Assembly (NCBI RefSeq): GCF_019059575.1
Contig: NW_024883395.1
Coordinates: forward strand, 1 to 64,000
Length of the DNA stretch: 64,000 nt
Reading direction: 5' to 3'
Source of the DNA: Amphibalanus amphitrite
Taxonomy: Eukaryota > Arthropoda > Thecostraca > Balanomorpha > Balanidae
The translations under genes were made by a program, and so were the position numbers. Below the pieces are notes generated by a model. The model was not told the origin of the DNA and did no database searches. It saw only the letters and a program-made list of their open reading frames with translations. Shown piece after piece: positions 31,501 through 42,304 of the stretch. Within the stretch, counting starts at the first letter, position 1. The number at the start of each line of letters is the position of its first letter.

Positions 31501-33065
31501 GTCACGAAAGTGGAGTGTGGCCAGATAAGCCGCGAGTAGCTGTCATACGCGGCGTACTTCTGTTGGGCCTGACTGAGCTTCCGTGAAAAGAAGCCAATGG
31601 GAACGGGTACTCCGTCCACAATCTGATGGAGCGCGGCACCCACCGCGACTTGTGATGCGTCAGTAACGAGCTCGTACTGCTCGCAGTGTGGCACTGGGTG
31701 TGGCAGAGTGCAGGCGCCAGCCAGCGCTGCTTTACTGTCACTGAACGCCTGAGTCTGTTCCTCTGTCCACGTCAGTCCTTTGCTTTTTGGGTTGAGTCGA
31801 ATCAGTTCGGTCAGGTGGAACGTGACATCGGCGAATCGCGGAATCATACGCCGGTAGAAGCCGATGAGTCCCAGATAGCGACGCAGTGACTCTGAGTCAT
31901 GCGGTAGAGGGAGGTCCAGAATCTCCTTCACTCTGGCCTTGGGAGGTGTGACACCTGTGCTGGTGACATCATGACCGAGGAAAATGAGTGACTTCTTCAT
32001 GAACTCGCATTTCTCCAGTGAGATGCGAAGCTTGTGCTCAGCCAGCTTGCTGAACACGAGGCGCAAATCTTTCTCATGCTGCTCCTGGTTCTCGGAAAAT
32101 ACCAGGATATCGTCAAGATAGACGAACACGCACGGCACGTCTCGGAAGATGCCGTCCATGACCCTCTGGAATGTGGCACCTGCGTTGCGAAGCCCCATTG
32201 GAATGAAGGCGTATTCGTACAAGCCGAAGGGCGTGGTGACGGCCGTCTTCTCTGAGTCAGCGGGGTTCATAGGCACCTGGTGATATGCACGGAGCAGATC
32301 GATTTTGCTGAACCACTGAGCGTTGTGGAGCTTGGTTGAGAGGCTCTGAATGTGCGGCAGTGGGTAGCGGTCCGGTTTGGTTACGGCGTTGAGCGCGCGG
32401 TAATCACCGGTGACACGCCACTCACCAGGGGTACTCTTCGGAACCATGTGAATGGGTGAGGCCCACGGGGACCTAGAGGGACGAATCACTCCTGTTTTGA
32501 GCAGCACATCGAGTGCTTGCTTTGCTGCGGTTAGTTTGTCGGGCGGCAGCTTGCGTGGGCTGGCGAACGTGGGTGGAGCGCTGCCGGTGTCGATGAAGTG
32601 AGTGGTTTTGATTGGCGAGTCGGTGTAGTCAGGCTGGTTAGGGCTGAGAACAGCGGGGTGATCCTCTAGGATGGGCCGTACTGCCTCAGGCACCTGAGCG
32701 AGATCATTTATCACCAAATGAACAGACTCCCCGGTCGTCGGTACACCGGGAGCAGAGAGCAGAGTGGTGGAGTCGCGGAGAACTTGGGAACCACAATCGA
32801 CAACCAACGAGTTGTGAGCGAGAAAATCGTTACCGAGTAGTGGCTCTGTCACTTCAGCCACTACAAATGTCCATGTGTAACTGCGTCTGAGTGTGGGGAG
32901 GACAATATCGAGAGTGGCCTCGCCATGCACGCGCAGTGGCTGCCCGCTGGCAGTCGTGATCGAAACAGCGGACGGGTGAATTAGAGTTCCATTCACATAG
33001 GAGGGTGGAACCAGGGATACACCAGCGCCAGTATCCACGATGAATTTCAGGGGCTGATCATTCAC
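31497..33065 (-). pseudogene. Ty3-2 pol, 5' part: protease, reverse transcriptase, RNase H start
   Basis: 522 residues. Protease active site FIVDTGAGVSLVP is at about 9-21 and LLGNDFLAH further on. RT has DYRALNAVTKPDRYPLP, SKIDLLRAYHQVP, GLRNAGATFQRVMD and the catalytic FVYLDDILVFS. RNase H begins at LVTDASQVAVGAALHQ. The frame is lost near 31538-31543, within the segment that normally reads on into the rest of RNase H, and stops at 31497. Upstream the same frame stays open to about 33188, overlapping gag by some 80 nt in the -1 frame, which fits translation by ribosomal frameshifting. Confidence 0.93.
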
Positions 33066-33106
33066 CTTGGCTGTGACCCTAAGGAGCGGCAGGCCGAGGG
33101 CTGCGT

Positions 33107-33982
33107 TTACGGCCTGCTCCTCTCGTTTCCCGACTCTGAGGCTGCACGGGAGGGAGATGCAGCTCGTGAGGACGGTTGCATGGTCAGATCAGCAGCTTTG
33201 TCGGGCCAGTGACACCATGGCTTGCAAGTGCGTGCTCTGCTGCCGAAAAACAGGTGAGCACGGCATACTTTCGGCTTCTGGTCAGGGTGGAACGGCGTGA
33301 GACCGAGAGAAGCTCTTGAATCACGAGCATCACGAGCAGGGGAGTGTGTGGCGGCTCGGCTCTGCGGCTGAGTGGCCCTGTGGTACCTTGGGTGCTGCTG
33401 AGCCACCAGGAACGCCTGTGAGTCAGACTGTGGGTCCTGATCCTGACAGTGAACCATGTTAGCAGCTGAGTTTTGCACAAGAGGGATCAGCTCGTCCGCG
33501 AGTTTGCCCAACTGCGACAGTGAGAGCTCGCGCTGAGAAGCCAGGGCCGTAGCAATGCCTGTGGGTAGCGACTGGATAAATTTGTGCCGAACGAGATCGT
33601 CTCCGACACCAACCTTGTCGGCCACCTCTCTGAGTTCGCTTAGAAAGAGTGAGGGTCGGCCCGTCAGACGCGTTTTGCTGATCAGTTTCTCAAACATCTC
33701 TGGCTTTGTCTTTTCGTACATGTCAGTGACGGCTGTCTGTAGCTCAGAGAAATTTTTGTTGCTCAAGACAGCACGCGGAATGTGCGAGATGGTTTCCGGA
33801 GGCAGGGCAGAGAGAACGTGGTAGAATTTGGTCTGCGAGTTGGTGATTTTGGCAATGTTAAATTGGGCGTCCATAATAGCAAACCAGCCGTCAACCGCGG
33901 TGTCCATAAAAACCGGCGGCTTGATCGACACATGATGGACCGGCTCAGCATGAGCGGGTTCCATCGTGCCCTCGTTCGTCAT
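33107..33982 (-). CDS. Gag protein of Ty3-2
   Basis: 291 residues, complete. Opens with a short tail and VSIKPPVFMDTAVDGWFAIM, the usual start of this Gag type (a proline-rich strand, then W-F core), followed by a helical capsid-like region (20-180). Near the C terminus CRAHLFFGSRARTCKPWCHW (about 233-252) is a C-x2-H-x9-C-x3-C motif, a non-canonical finger common in metazoan Ty3 Gags in place of a CCHC knuckle. It packages the element RNA in virus-like particles. The tail is Ser/Arg rich. The ATG at 33982 is the first after the leader. Confidence 0.9.
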   Translation of the reverse strand: MTNEGTMEPAHAEPVHHVSIKPPVFMDTAVDGWFAIMDAQFNIAKITNSQTKFYHVLSALPPETISHIPRAVLSNKNFSELQTAVTDMYEKTKPEMFEKLISKTRLTGRPSLFLSELREVADKVGVGDDLVRHKFIQSLPTGIATALASQRELSLSQLGKLADELIPLVQNSAANMVHCQDQDPQSDSQAFLVAQQHPRYHRATQPQSRAATHSPARDARDSRASLGLTPFHPDQKPKVCRAHLFFGSRARTCKPWCHWPDKAADLTMQPSSRAASPSRAASESGNERSRP

Positions 33983-34291
33983 GATCGTTAAAGTATAGCC
34001 GGTGTTTGCAATGCACTGAACAATTAAAATTTAAAACACCGAGTGCAAAATCCGAGAGAGCCAATGGAACGCCGAAATAAAATCACCGAGAAGATAAATG
34101 CCTAACTAATCACACGGCGGAGAGATGGCACAGAAACCATCATGGAAAAGTGGCGCAGAAGCCACTGTGGAGCGACGGAATAGCAATCCATGTGGGGGAA
34201 TAATATAAAATAATTGATTCGGGAATGAGCGGAGGCGACAACCCGGAAGTATGGAAAAATCGAACAAGAATCACGTCGGCGGTCACCAATA
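33983..34291 (-). other. Leader and primer-binding region of Ty3-2
   Basis: 309 nt between the 5' LTR and gag. Next to the LTR, on the minus strand, is TATTGGTGACCGCCGACG. The TGG three bases in is the likely start of the primer-binding site. I cannot name the tRNA. Confidence 0.65.
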
Positions 34292-34925
34292 TGTGGTGCT
34301 GTGGGGCTGTTCACCACATATCAGTGACTGGATTTTACGTTAATCAGAAATGGAGAATATCAACCTGGTGCGTGTTCCAAAAATTCAATCAGTTCGATCC
34401 AAACGGCCCCAAGTAAAAGAATTAATTAAAAGAGCGGGTTGTTATATTTAAATTACCAAAACGAAGTCAAAAACCAAAACAGCGAATCAGACAATGGAGC
34501 GACGAAGAGACGAGAATGAAATCCAAATTTGCCAAATATGCCCTGCCTAATCTAAGTTATAAATCCCGGACAGAACGGGCCAAATCGCGGAGCCAGACGT
34601 GACGCGTCTGCTCGGGCCAAGAGCTCGGCCAGAAGTCCCGGGGTAGCGCGCGGCCCGACGCAGCGGGCCGGGTCCAGACATGCGCAGAAGCACTCGGACA
34701 CCACGTGGCTGCCGATCGGAGCGCGGATTGGTCACTGGCCGACGCACTGCGGCAGCGCAGGCCGCAGACACGCGGTCGCATCGTGATGGGACAAAGTTCA
34801 CGAACAGACACGTCCTGGGCCGCCCCCCCCAGCGCCGGGGCGGGGTAGCGACGTCACAAGTCGGCGCGCGAATCGGTCTGCGCCGGGAACTCCCGTGCCG
34901 GCCGGCGACACACGTGGTTACCACA
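34292..34925 (-). repeat. 5' LTR of Ty3-2
   Basis: 634 bp. It is expected to hold the promoter for minus-strand transcription. Confidence 0.95.
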
Positions 34926-34929
34926 CCCT

Positions 34930-35178
34930 GACCGTCCACGGGTCTTGACAAAGCCTCTGCATCTCTATAGAGACCCGCTCAGCCGTCCGTAACGCTGCCT
35001 CCGCGTCCATTCCAAGTCGCGTGTGAAAGTTGGCTGCCATCCATTGCCAATATGCTCCCATACACATAGAGGGATTTTTGCTTATTTTGGTCAAATGTTG
35101 GTACCGGTTGAGACCAGCTTTTTGAGATGTTGTTTGCGGTTGTGTGGTACTCATACCATTTGTCCGGAACGCTCATCC
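34930..35178. other. Unassigned stretch after Ty3-2
   Basis: 250 bp with a 78-aa minus-strand frame (34918-35154; KNPSMCMGAYWQWMAANF and EAALRTAERVSIEM are ordered-looking). It may be a piece of an old element ORF. I do not recognise it. Confidence 0.35.
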
Positions 35179-35181
35179 TTA

Positions 35182-35365
35182 TGGCTGAAACATACTCTTT
35201 CCGCAGTCAGGAAATCGCATGCGAGAGCCTATTCAAATACATGGAAGCACGCTCGCATCAATCGCACGCACCTCCCGCAAGCGATTGATGCGAGAAGAAT
35301 TGCAATGTATTTGAATAGGCTCTCGGATGCGATTTCCTGAACGCGGAAAGAGTCTGTTTCAGCCT
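35182..35365. mobile_element. Foldback MITE, 184 bp
   Basis: Almost the whole element is one hairpin: left arm TGGCTGAAACATACTCTTTC..., right arm mirrored as ...GAAAGAGTCTGTTTCAGCCT, pairing inward through GAAATCGCAT, GAGAGCCTATTCAAATACAT and CGCATCAATCGC. TTA flanks both ends (35179-35181, 35366-35368), as for PIF/Harbinger MITEs. A partial copy is at 27743-27857. Confidence 0.82.
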
Positions 35366-35529
35366 TTAGGGTAAAACTGAGGAGGGGTATGGTGAGCAGC
35401 AGGTCACAGAGGCCACGCGGTGACCTCAGGTCAGACGGCAGACCGGCCGATCGTTCCATTTCCGGCAGCTGGTGCTGACGCCTCAGCCAGTCTCTCACCG
35501 CGTCAGGATCTCCAAGGAGCACCTGAAGC

Positions 35530-35880
35530 TCACCACCAGTGAGAAGATCCAGTAGCGGAGCTGCACGTCCCATCCCTACGCTTAGTTTGGTCAGCTAAAC
35601 TGAATATATCCTTTGCGACCAGTTCGGATCCTTTGCGAGTTACGTCATTAGTCCCAGCATGTATAACAACCCGTTTAGCACCACATTTGCGTATGGCCTG
35701 GCTGATGTCCTGTCTCACGTGCTCGGTAGTGGCACCTGAGATGGAGTGAAAAGCGGGTTTACTGGGGCCGCGTTCACTCATTCCCTCGAGGCGCCTCACG
35801 TTGGAGTCCCCGATCACCAGCAGAGAAGTCCCTGCATTAGCGGGCTGGCGACCGGCGTGCCGTTCTCCAGCGGTCGTCCG
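35530..35880 (-). pseudogene. SGNH-hydrolase-like fragment (probably LINE ORF1)
   Basis: The minus-strand frame has IGDSNVRRL (block I Ser of SGNH/GDSL esterases), SGATTEHVRQDI and VVIHAGTNDVTRKGSELV (Asn-containing block III), in the right order and spacing. The frame ends soon after at 35530, without the Asp/His block. Another frame downstream (LLDLLTGGELQVLLGDPDAV, up to 35573) may be a continuation after a break. Esterase domains of this kind occur in ORF1 proteins of CR1-like LINEs, so a dead LINE piece is the simplest reading. A host gene exon cannot be excluded. Confidence 0.6.
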
Positions 35881-36347
35881 GTGTTTGTGTCCATATTACA
35901 TGAAATCATGATCTGAGAAGCTTTTACCAAAAATGCAGTCAAAAAACTTCACGAAAAGTAAATTCAGCTTGCCTAAAACGCAATTATTTTAGATGACCTA
36001 GGTTGTCCTTGACCCTGACCTTGACATCTGTACATCGTCGAACAACATGTTCCATGAAGGCTGGCAACAAAGGCCGAAATCAAGGTGTCAAAAGCTCACA
36101 GGGCCCATAGCCAACGCAAGATGTTGAGAATTGGTCATTTGGGTCGTGACATGACCTGAAAAACAAGGTCATATCTCCGAAACCAAAAACCACAGAAACT
36201 TGAAATTTTCAGTGGACATCAAGAAAGGATAGAGGAGCAGCTATACGAAAAATCAGGCTTCTAGCTCTAAAAATCTTGAGTGCAGAGCAGAAAGACTACC
36301 TGGGGGGGTAAGACTCGGGTTAATCCCCCCCCATGTGCGGGCGAGGA
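35881..36347. mobile_element. Decayed TTAA element, right part only
   Basis: AGGTCA-type interior (TGACCTAGG, TGACCTTGACATC, GGTCATATCTCCG) leads to a hairpin GGGGGGGTAAGACTCGGGTTAATCCCCCCCC and a tip GTGCGGGCGAGGA directly against the TTAA that starts D3. No left end is found. Confidence 0.55.
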
Positions 36348-37367
36348 TTAACCCGCGCACCGACGGGGGGGCGGATATCCGCCCCCCCTGAGGTTTTTCG
36401 CGAATAGCGGGAAAACCGCGGCGCGTAGCGCCGCGAAATTTGGTACGACTATTCCCTCATCAATTTTACACATGGTGTGCAAGTTTGAACCTCCTACATT
36501 TTAAGGTCAGGTCACCAGGTCACTTTGAATGACCCAACCTCAAGTCACTTTTTTGCAACTTTGTCACCGTGCCAGAGCTACAGTAGATGTCGGAGGCCTT
36601 TGAAAGTCGCAGGATGTTATTATGTCATTAGTAGCTACAATTTGTTTATCTCGGAATTTTGATATCGGTGACCTAAGGTCAGGTCAGTTTCGCGACCTCC
36701 CCATTATAAGTCAATGGGGGAAAAATCAACTCCCAGTTTTTACCACTAAAACGGGTCGGAATGGCCCCATATACCATACATGACTTCATATACGATCAAC
36801 CTTCACTACCTTGAGGTCTGTTTTGCTGTTGGGCAGCTGTGAGGTCATGTGACGTCATCAAAGGTTACCAAAGGTTTTTGGCAAATACCTCCGTACAGGA
36901 ACAAAATACAGACGCGTGGATGGATGGTCTCATTGTGTTCAGCTCGTCAAGACGCATCGAATGATATACATGATGACCTCGAGGTCACGTGACCTGAGGT
37001 CAACCTTTGACCTTGACCTTTCGAGGTCAACATATATATCATTCGATGCGGATTGACGAGAGGATCACGATGATGCCCTTAGTTTGTTCCTATCGTGACT
37101 AATTCGAAAGTTATTCGACAAAAACTCTCTCCATATCCAGCGCCGCCATTTTGACTTTTTCGACCCCTGTGACGTCATCTTTGACCTGACCTGAAAATGA
37201 CCTTTGTAAAAATTGTAGATCTTGACCGTGCGTATCCGATGCCGTTTACCGCTTGTCGCTATCTTGCTTCGTTCTCGAGATCTCAGGGGGGGGGGGCGGT
37301 CATCCGCCCCCCCCCCCCCTCCCGTCGGTGCGAAGTTGGCGCAGACCCCCGTCGGTGCGCGGGTTAA
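36348..37367. mobile_element. TTAA-type transposon D3
   Basis: 1020 bp, TTAA at 36348-36351 and 37364-37367. The left end is short (CCCGCGCACCGACGGGGGGG, loop CGGATATCCG). The right end is long, with GCACCGACGG repeated 27 bp inward. It is the reverse orientation of D1. All D modules are present: GCGGCGCGTAGCGCCGC, AGGTCAGGTCACCAGGTCA, ATTATAAGTCAATGGGGG, and the central inverted GTCGAATGATATA pair around 36950-37050. Confidence 0.9.
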
Positions 37368-38446
37368 GGATTAAAAAAAAACTTTTGAGATATATCGATT
37401 TTACTTATGTAACTACATGGCGTTTTCAGTCAAAAAGTGGTAAATGTTTAAAAAATCACCAAAAATCAAAGATTAAGGCAAATTGCAAATTAAGGACATG
37501 AATAGACGCAGCCTATCGAGTTCTTTAAAAATGCTATCTCGGATCTTCTATAAAATGCGTTTTTAACCCCTAAAAACTAAAAAAAAACTATATTTATTGG
37601 AAAACAGCTAATAAAATCCAAAATTTTGAGAATTTAAAAAAACGGAGTATATGTTATACCTAGAGCTCTATTAGAACATAAGATGTCCAAAATTTCAACT
37701 TTCTATCTTGATTTTTGGCCCCCAAATTGTAAAAAATAGCTCCAACATGCATAGGGCATGGTGACGTCATAAGCATTTTCGTGAATTAGAGGCACTTCTG
37801 AACATTGCATGTGAAAACAAATGGCACCACTAGATTCCTGGGACAAAGTTCGTCTAGAAAAGTGCATTTTTATGTCAAAAATAAAAAGTTGAAAAATTGA
37901 CTTTTTTTCTTAGCCCTCGTTTGGTTATGTATGGAATAAACGATTTTTTATGCTTTCAATGCACACCTATCACCAGCACAGTGACTTGGGGTCACATATA
38001 ACCATTACCATCGGATTTGGCGTGAAAAATAAGCCATAAAACATGTGTCGCACGCCCATGTAGCAGAAAGTGAAAACCGTGACCTTTCGTGACCTGACCT
38101 GACCTTGACCCGTACTTAGTATGACCCCTATACGCACATGGTACCTTCACTAGGTCTTTGAGGTCATTTGTGGTGAGTTTCGAGCAGCAGCTATCGATTC
38201 CGCTGTCCGTAAGCCTAGTTAATCATGCAAAACCCCAGAATTTGACTTTTGACCTGATCTTGACCCAAAAGTTGCCCTCAAACTTAAAATCTTAAGAGTG
38301 CTTTGGGAAGGTCTCGTAGAGACCTTTCGAACACCGCCTCGCGGGGCTCGATACGACCATTGGTTCTCGAGATAACAGGGGGGGGGGGTCGGATCCGACC
38401 CCCCCAAGCTGTCGTGGGTACGGAAATAGCCCAGGCGGTGCCGGGT
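37368..38446. mobile_element. Family K element or relic, only the right end clear
   Basis: A right long end is visible: hairpin GGGGGGGGTCGGATCCGACCCCCCC at about 38381-38406, then a tip ending GCGGTGCCGGG followed by TTAT. CCTGGG and CTTGGG sit 27 bp apart. AGGTCA/TGACCT clusters lie at 38080-38280. No matching left tip is seen, so the left limit given here is only that of D3. The stretch 37368-38060 is AT-rich and I recognise nothing in it. Confidence 0.5.
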
Positions 38447-38626
38447 TATGTTGAAGACCAACACACAGTACCGCGATAATTATGTAAATGCATTGGCTTA
38501 CACACGCCATAAATTGCATTAGTTGTCGATAAACGAAACAGCACTATTCTGAGAGGAAAAAATACAAGAACAAAAGATTGCTGATTGTTTAACCCTCGCC
38601 CGGCGAGGGGGGTTGATGCAACCCCC

Positions 38627-40655
38627 CACTGGCGGTCCCAGGGGGGGGGGGGGCACGGGGGCCATGGCCCCCCCTTTGGTGCTGAAAGGTGGGGCCATAC
38701 TATCTTTTGGCCCCACCTTTCAGATCGAACACAAGTCCTAGAAAAGCTTTTTGTATGTTTCATTTTCTTTCTTGTGCCATCAAAGGACGTAAATTTCACT
38801 CATGAGTGGGCTCAGTTTCGTATTCTGTCAATTTGGTGGTCAGCGTCGCTGGCACCGGTTCACGAGTATGGCCGCATCTTACATGGAATATCAGCGTGGG
38901 TTTACTTGAGGCTCTAGTAGGCCCAGCAATGGCTGGCATGAGACCTCTTCGGCAGTGGCGGGTGGCCCTGCCGAAGGAGCGTGGCTCTAAGACACTAAAG
39001 TAAGACCTCATGGGTTGGTGCTGTGCACCTCAGAAGCCCGGTGGTGACGCCGTATGCCGGCTTGGTTTCTTAAGGATTAGCGTGGGATCTCCGGGGCCTG
39101 CATAGAGTTTGCATTAGCTAGTATGTAATTTCAGAGGCCTGTATGTAATGTGTACACAGTGGCGGTCGCGGGGGGCATCAGGGCCATGCCCCCCCCCCCC
39201 CAAGGCACATAAAGGGGGCCATCATATCATTTGCCCCCCCCCCCCTCAAGCAACCGATGGGCCCCCATAGGTGTATGGGACCCTGGCCCCGATTCGATCG
39301 TCACGAGGCTAAAAAAACACGCCCACACCGGTCTTTGAGCGTCCAACACTGACCTCTGAGGGAACTTCAGTGGCGGTCAAGCGCCCACGTTGACCGCTAA
39401 GAGCCCACATCGACCTCTGAGGCCCCACATCTGACCTATGAGGACCCCTTACCGGCCTCAGGGGCCCCAACCGGCGTCTGAGGGTCTCACACCGGTCTCT
39501 AGTGGCCTTATTGCTGTCTCTGGTGTCCCAAGACGAACATTTAGGTGCCAATGAGGGCCCCGCATTGGCTGCTGAAGACCCGATGCTGGCCTCTAAGGGC
39601 CTGCATTGGCCTCTGAGGAGGGCTCATCTTGGCCTTTGAGGGCCCTCTGCTGGCCTCTGCCTCTGGGTTCCAACGACGGCTCGTTCCGGTCTTTTAGGGC
39701 CCCACGCTGACCTCTGAGGGCCCCATGTTGGCCTGTAATGAGTAGGACCCACATAAGCCTCCGAGAGCCCAACTCGGTCTCTGATGGTCTCAAACTACTG
39801 GCCTTTGCAGTTTGCAGGCCCTGTACTGGTCTCCGAGGGCCCTAAACTGGCCTCTAAGTGAAAACATATATGGGTGGGCTTCTGAAGATCACAGGGCTCA
39901 CGCAGACTCCTGCACAGCCATACGTTGGTCCTGATCGAGATTACTTTACGTCCTGAATCCTGATGGTCCCACGCAGATTCCCTCATATTTCGACGTCGGG
40001 ACCCCATGAGCCGGTGTGGGTCCTGGGGCTGGCAGAGACTGATGAAGTCCTTAGGGCTCCGCTCAGGGCCATTCTTTTTAGCAGTAGGACTATAAGGCAG
40101 GTTGAGTGAGCCCCAATAGAGCCGTTGCGAGACCCCGCGCGAGTCGTGCGCGGCCCTCAGATGCCAATTTTGAAAACCAGGAAGTAGGAACCTGTGGGGC
40201 CGGGGGTCTCCAAAGGTCGGTGTACCTATTCTCTCCCGCCGCCAAACAGCTATATGGGTAAATGTCATAGTCTGAAAATGATCTCTGGGTTTCACATGCT
40301 TGTTCAAAGCAAGAGGTATCCGTACTTTTCCGAATTGTTTTATTGTGGTAAGGTCATGAATCCGCGTGCCCGACCTTCCAGTATATGCTACACCGATCCG
40401 TCGCCATGGTGCAGTGGCCCGACCGGTGGAAACACCGTGGGACGGGAAATGGAACTGGTGCTTTTGCCTTAAATTGAGCTTAAAGATTTCACGCAAGAAT
40501 GAGGTGGATGAAGCATAAGTAATGCCAACTGCGCGGCGCCTTGTGGACGTAAAAAAGTAGCCGATCACCCCCCCCCCCCCCGGTGACTGATCAATGTTAT
40601 GTCCCGCGAGTGTGACTTTGGCCCCCCCTTTTGCGAGCGGCTGCGACCGCCAGTG
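38627..40655. mobile_element. hAT-1, 2.0-kb non-autonomous element in G2
   Basis: Inverted ends CACTGGCGGTC and GACCGCCAGTG are flanked by the 8-bp duplication CAACCCCC (38619-38626, 40656-40663), diagnostic of hAT. The interior is rich in GGGGCC and CCCCCC runs. At 39161 CAGTGGCGGTCGCGG looks like a second, internal start. 39330-39850 is a degenerate minisatellite. The 287-aa minus-strand frame at 39795-40658 runs out through the element's end and shows no transposase motif (no hATC dimerisation box), so I do not call it a gene. Confidence 0.82.
39330..39850. repeat. Degenerate GGCCTCTGAGGGCCC minisatellite
   Basis: About 17-20 units of roughly 25-35 bp built on GACCTCTGAGGGCCCCA (for example 39409-39424, 39592-39606, 39710-39724), inside hAT-1. 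A very similar array lies in the mariner-like element at 57540-57870. Confidence 0.8.
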
Positions 40656-41266
40656 CAACCCCCCCTAAGGTTTTTCGCAAATAACGTAAAAAAGGCGGCG
40701 CGTAGCGCCGCCAAATTTGGCATACCCTCTGGAGCAACCTTTTGGCACCTTCCCTGAAAATTTCAGGTCTCTGCCGTTTCAGGTCAGGTCACCAGGTCAG
40801 AAAAACCGGTACAAGGTCATGGTCAAATTTCAATTTTCTTTGTGCACCTGTCCAACTCACAGTTGTGAACTGATTTCCTCCAAACTTTCAGGATGTCCTA
40901 AGATCACCGAGTTGTGTAACACAAAGTTCGTTTTTTTAATGTCACTGACCTGAGGTCAGTTAGAGGTCATTACTTCGTAATGTTAAGCCTATGGGAAAAT
41001 ATTCAATTCGGAAAATACTGGTGCTATCCGCTTCGTTCTATCACTTTGGTGCTTTGAAACAACAGTACGTAACATTATGTCACTTGGTGCTTCTTTGTTT
41101 GGTGTACTTATCCATGGGTCAGGCCAAATGAGGTCAACTGAGGTCAAATGACGTTTGTGCCAATAACTTGTCACACAATAAAGATAAAGCTTTCAAAATG
41201 GCATCATTCTGTTCCTCTTGAACGGCCGAGTCGAATGATATGCAACATTAAGCATTTCGACCATTC

Positions 41267-42301
41267 TTAACCCTCGCCGGACCTATTGGTTTTCTACATA
41301 CGCGCCGGCCGAGGGGGGGGGGGCGGGTAGGACCCCCCCTCGCCGTTTCGCCCCTGGTGGAGCTAGCGCGTTGCGGAAAAAACGAGCGTGTGCGCCGTTA
41401 CGAGACGCAGAGATTGGTACCCGATTTCAAGGTCCTAGGTCAACCGGTGACCTCTGAGGTCAGGTCAAGTGCCCCAAGGTACGGTTCAGTTTTTGGTGAA
41501 TAACTTCGCAAAAAACGGCCGCAGAGCGCCGATTTTGGCAGTATCGTGTTTGTCACGCTCAGGCGCGTCGAATGATATACTTTGTGTCCGGGTCAGGTCA
41601 ACTTGGGGCGTTGACCTCAGGTCAAGGTCAGGTCAGCACCCCTAGGTCACGAAGTTGGTCGAAAGAGGTCATCTCGCATATCATTCGATCCGGCAGGTCT
41701 TCCTGAGTCCATTGGTGGCTTTCCCGACTCGCTAACTCAATTTGATCAAGAGTTATTGACGAAAAACTAATATGACCTTGATGACGTCATAAATGACGTC
41801 ACGCAAGGTCAAAATTGCAAAAGTGACGCATCTAACCTTGCAAGGAGTGCATCAAATCACGATTCTGTGTGCTTGAGATAGTTGGAGATCGTTCCCGGCG
41901 CCAGAATAGCAGTTTTCATTTTTCCCCATTGACTTATAATGGTGAGGTTACGAAAATGACCTGACCTCATATGACCTTTAGGAAAAATCCGAGATATACA
42001 AGTTGTGGGACTCATAATGGATACTAGATCCTGCAAGTTTCATTTCCCTGTGACATCACCTCTGGCAGTGAGGGCGTTGCGAAGTTGCGACACCTGAAGA
42101 CCGTGCAGAGGTTCATTTATGACGTCATAGGTCAGTGACCTGACCTGACCCAAAAATGCGGTTGGTGTCAAAAGATCTGGCTTGGATCAAAGGTCATGTA
42201 TGCCAAGTTTCAGCTCTCTATCGCCAGCGTGGTCGGAGTTATCGCGAAAAACCCTATGGGGGGCGGCACCCGCCCCTCCCCCCTCGGCCGGCGAGGGTTA
42301 A
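41267..42301. mobile_element. TTAA-type transposon F2, nested in G2
   Basis: 1035 bp, TTAA at 41267-41270 and 42298-42301. The left end is long (CCCTCGCCGGACCTATTGG; GCCGG repeated 28 bp inward). The right end is short (CCTCGGCCGGCGAGGG). AGGTCAAGGTCAGGTCA, CATTGACTTATAATGG, and GCGTCGAATGATATAC mirrored by GCATATCATTCGATC are present. F1 is an older copy. Confidence 0.88.
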
Positions 42302-42304
42302 GAC

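Larger units (their letters stand above)
28909..34925 (-). mobile_element. Ty3-2: full-length LTR retrotransposon with broken pol
   Basis: A 6017-bp element coding on the minus strand. LTRs lie at 28909-29541 (633 bp) and 34292-34925 (634 bp), both TGTGGTG...TTACCACA. The only difference I see is a C7 versus C8 run. CCCT at 28905-28908 and 34926-34929 is a 4-bp target duplication. Order: LTR, leader, gag, pol (protease, RT, RNase H, integrase), a repeat-rich 3' UTR, LTR. There is no env. Pol is in the -1 frame relative to gag and has one further frame break inside RNase H, so this copy is probably not autonomous although recent. Confidence 0.96.

Noticed and set aside
39795..40658. 287-aa minus-strand ORF in hAT-1 as a transposase
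   Set aside because: No hAT transposase motif, and the frame runs through the element's terminus into its duplication.
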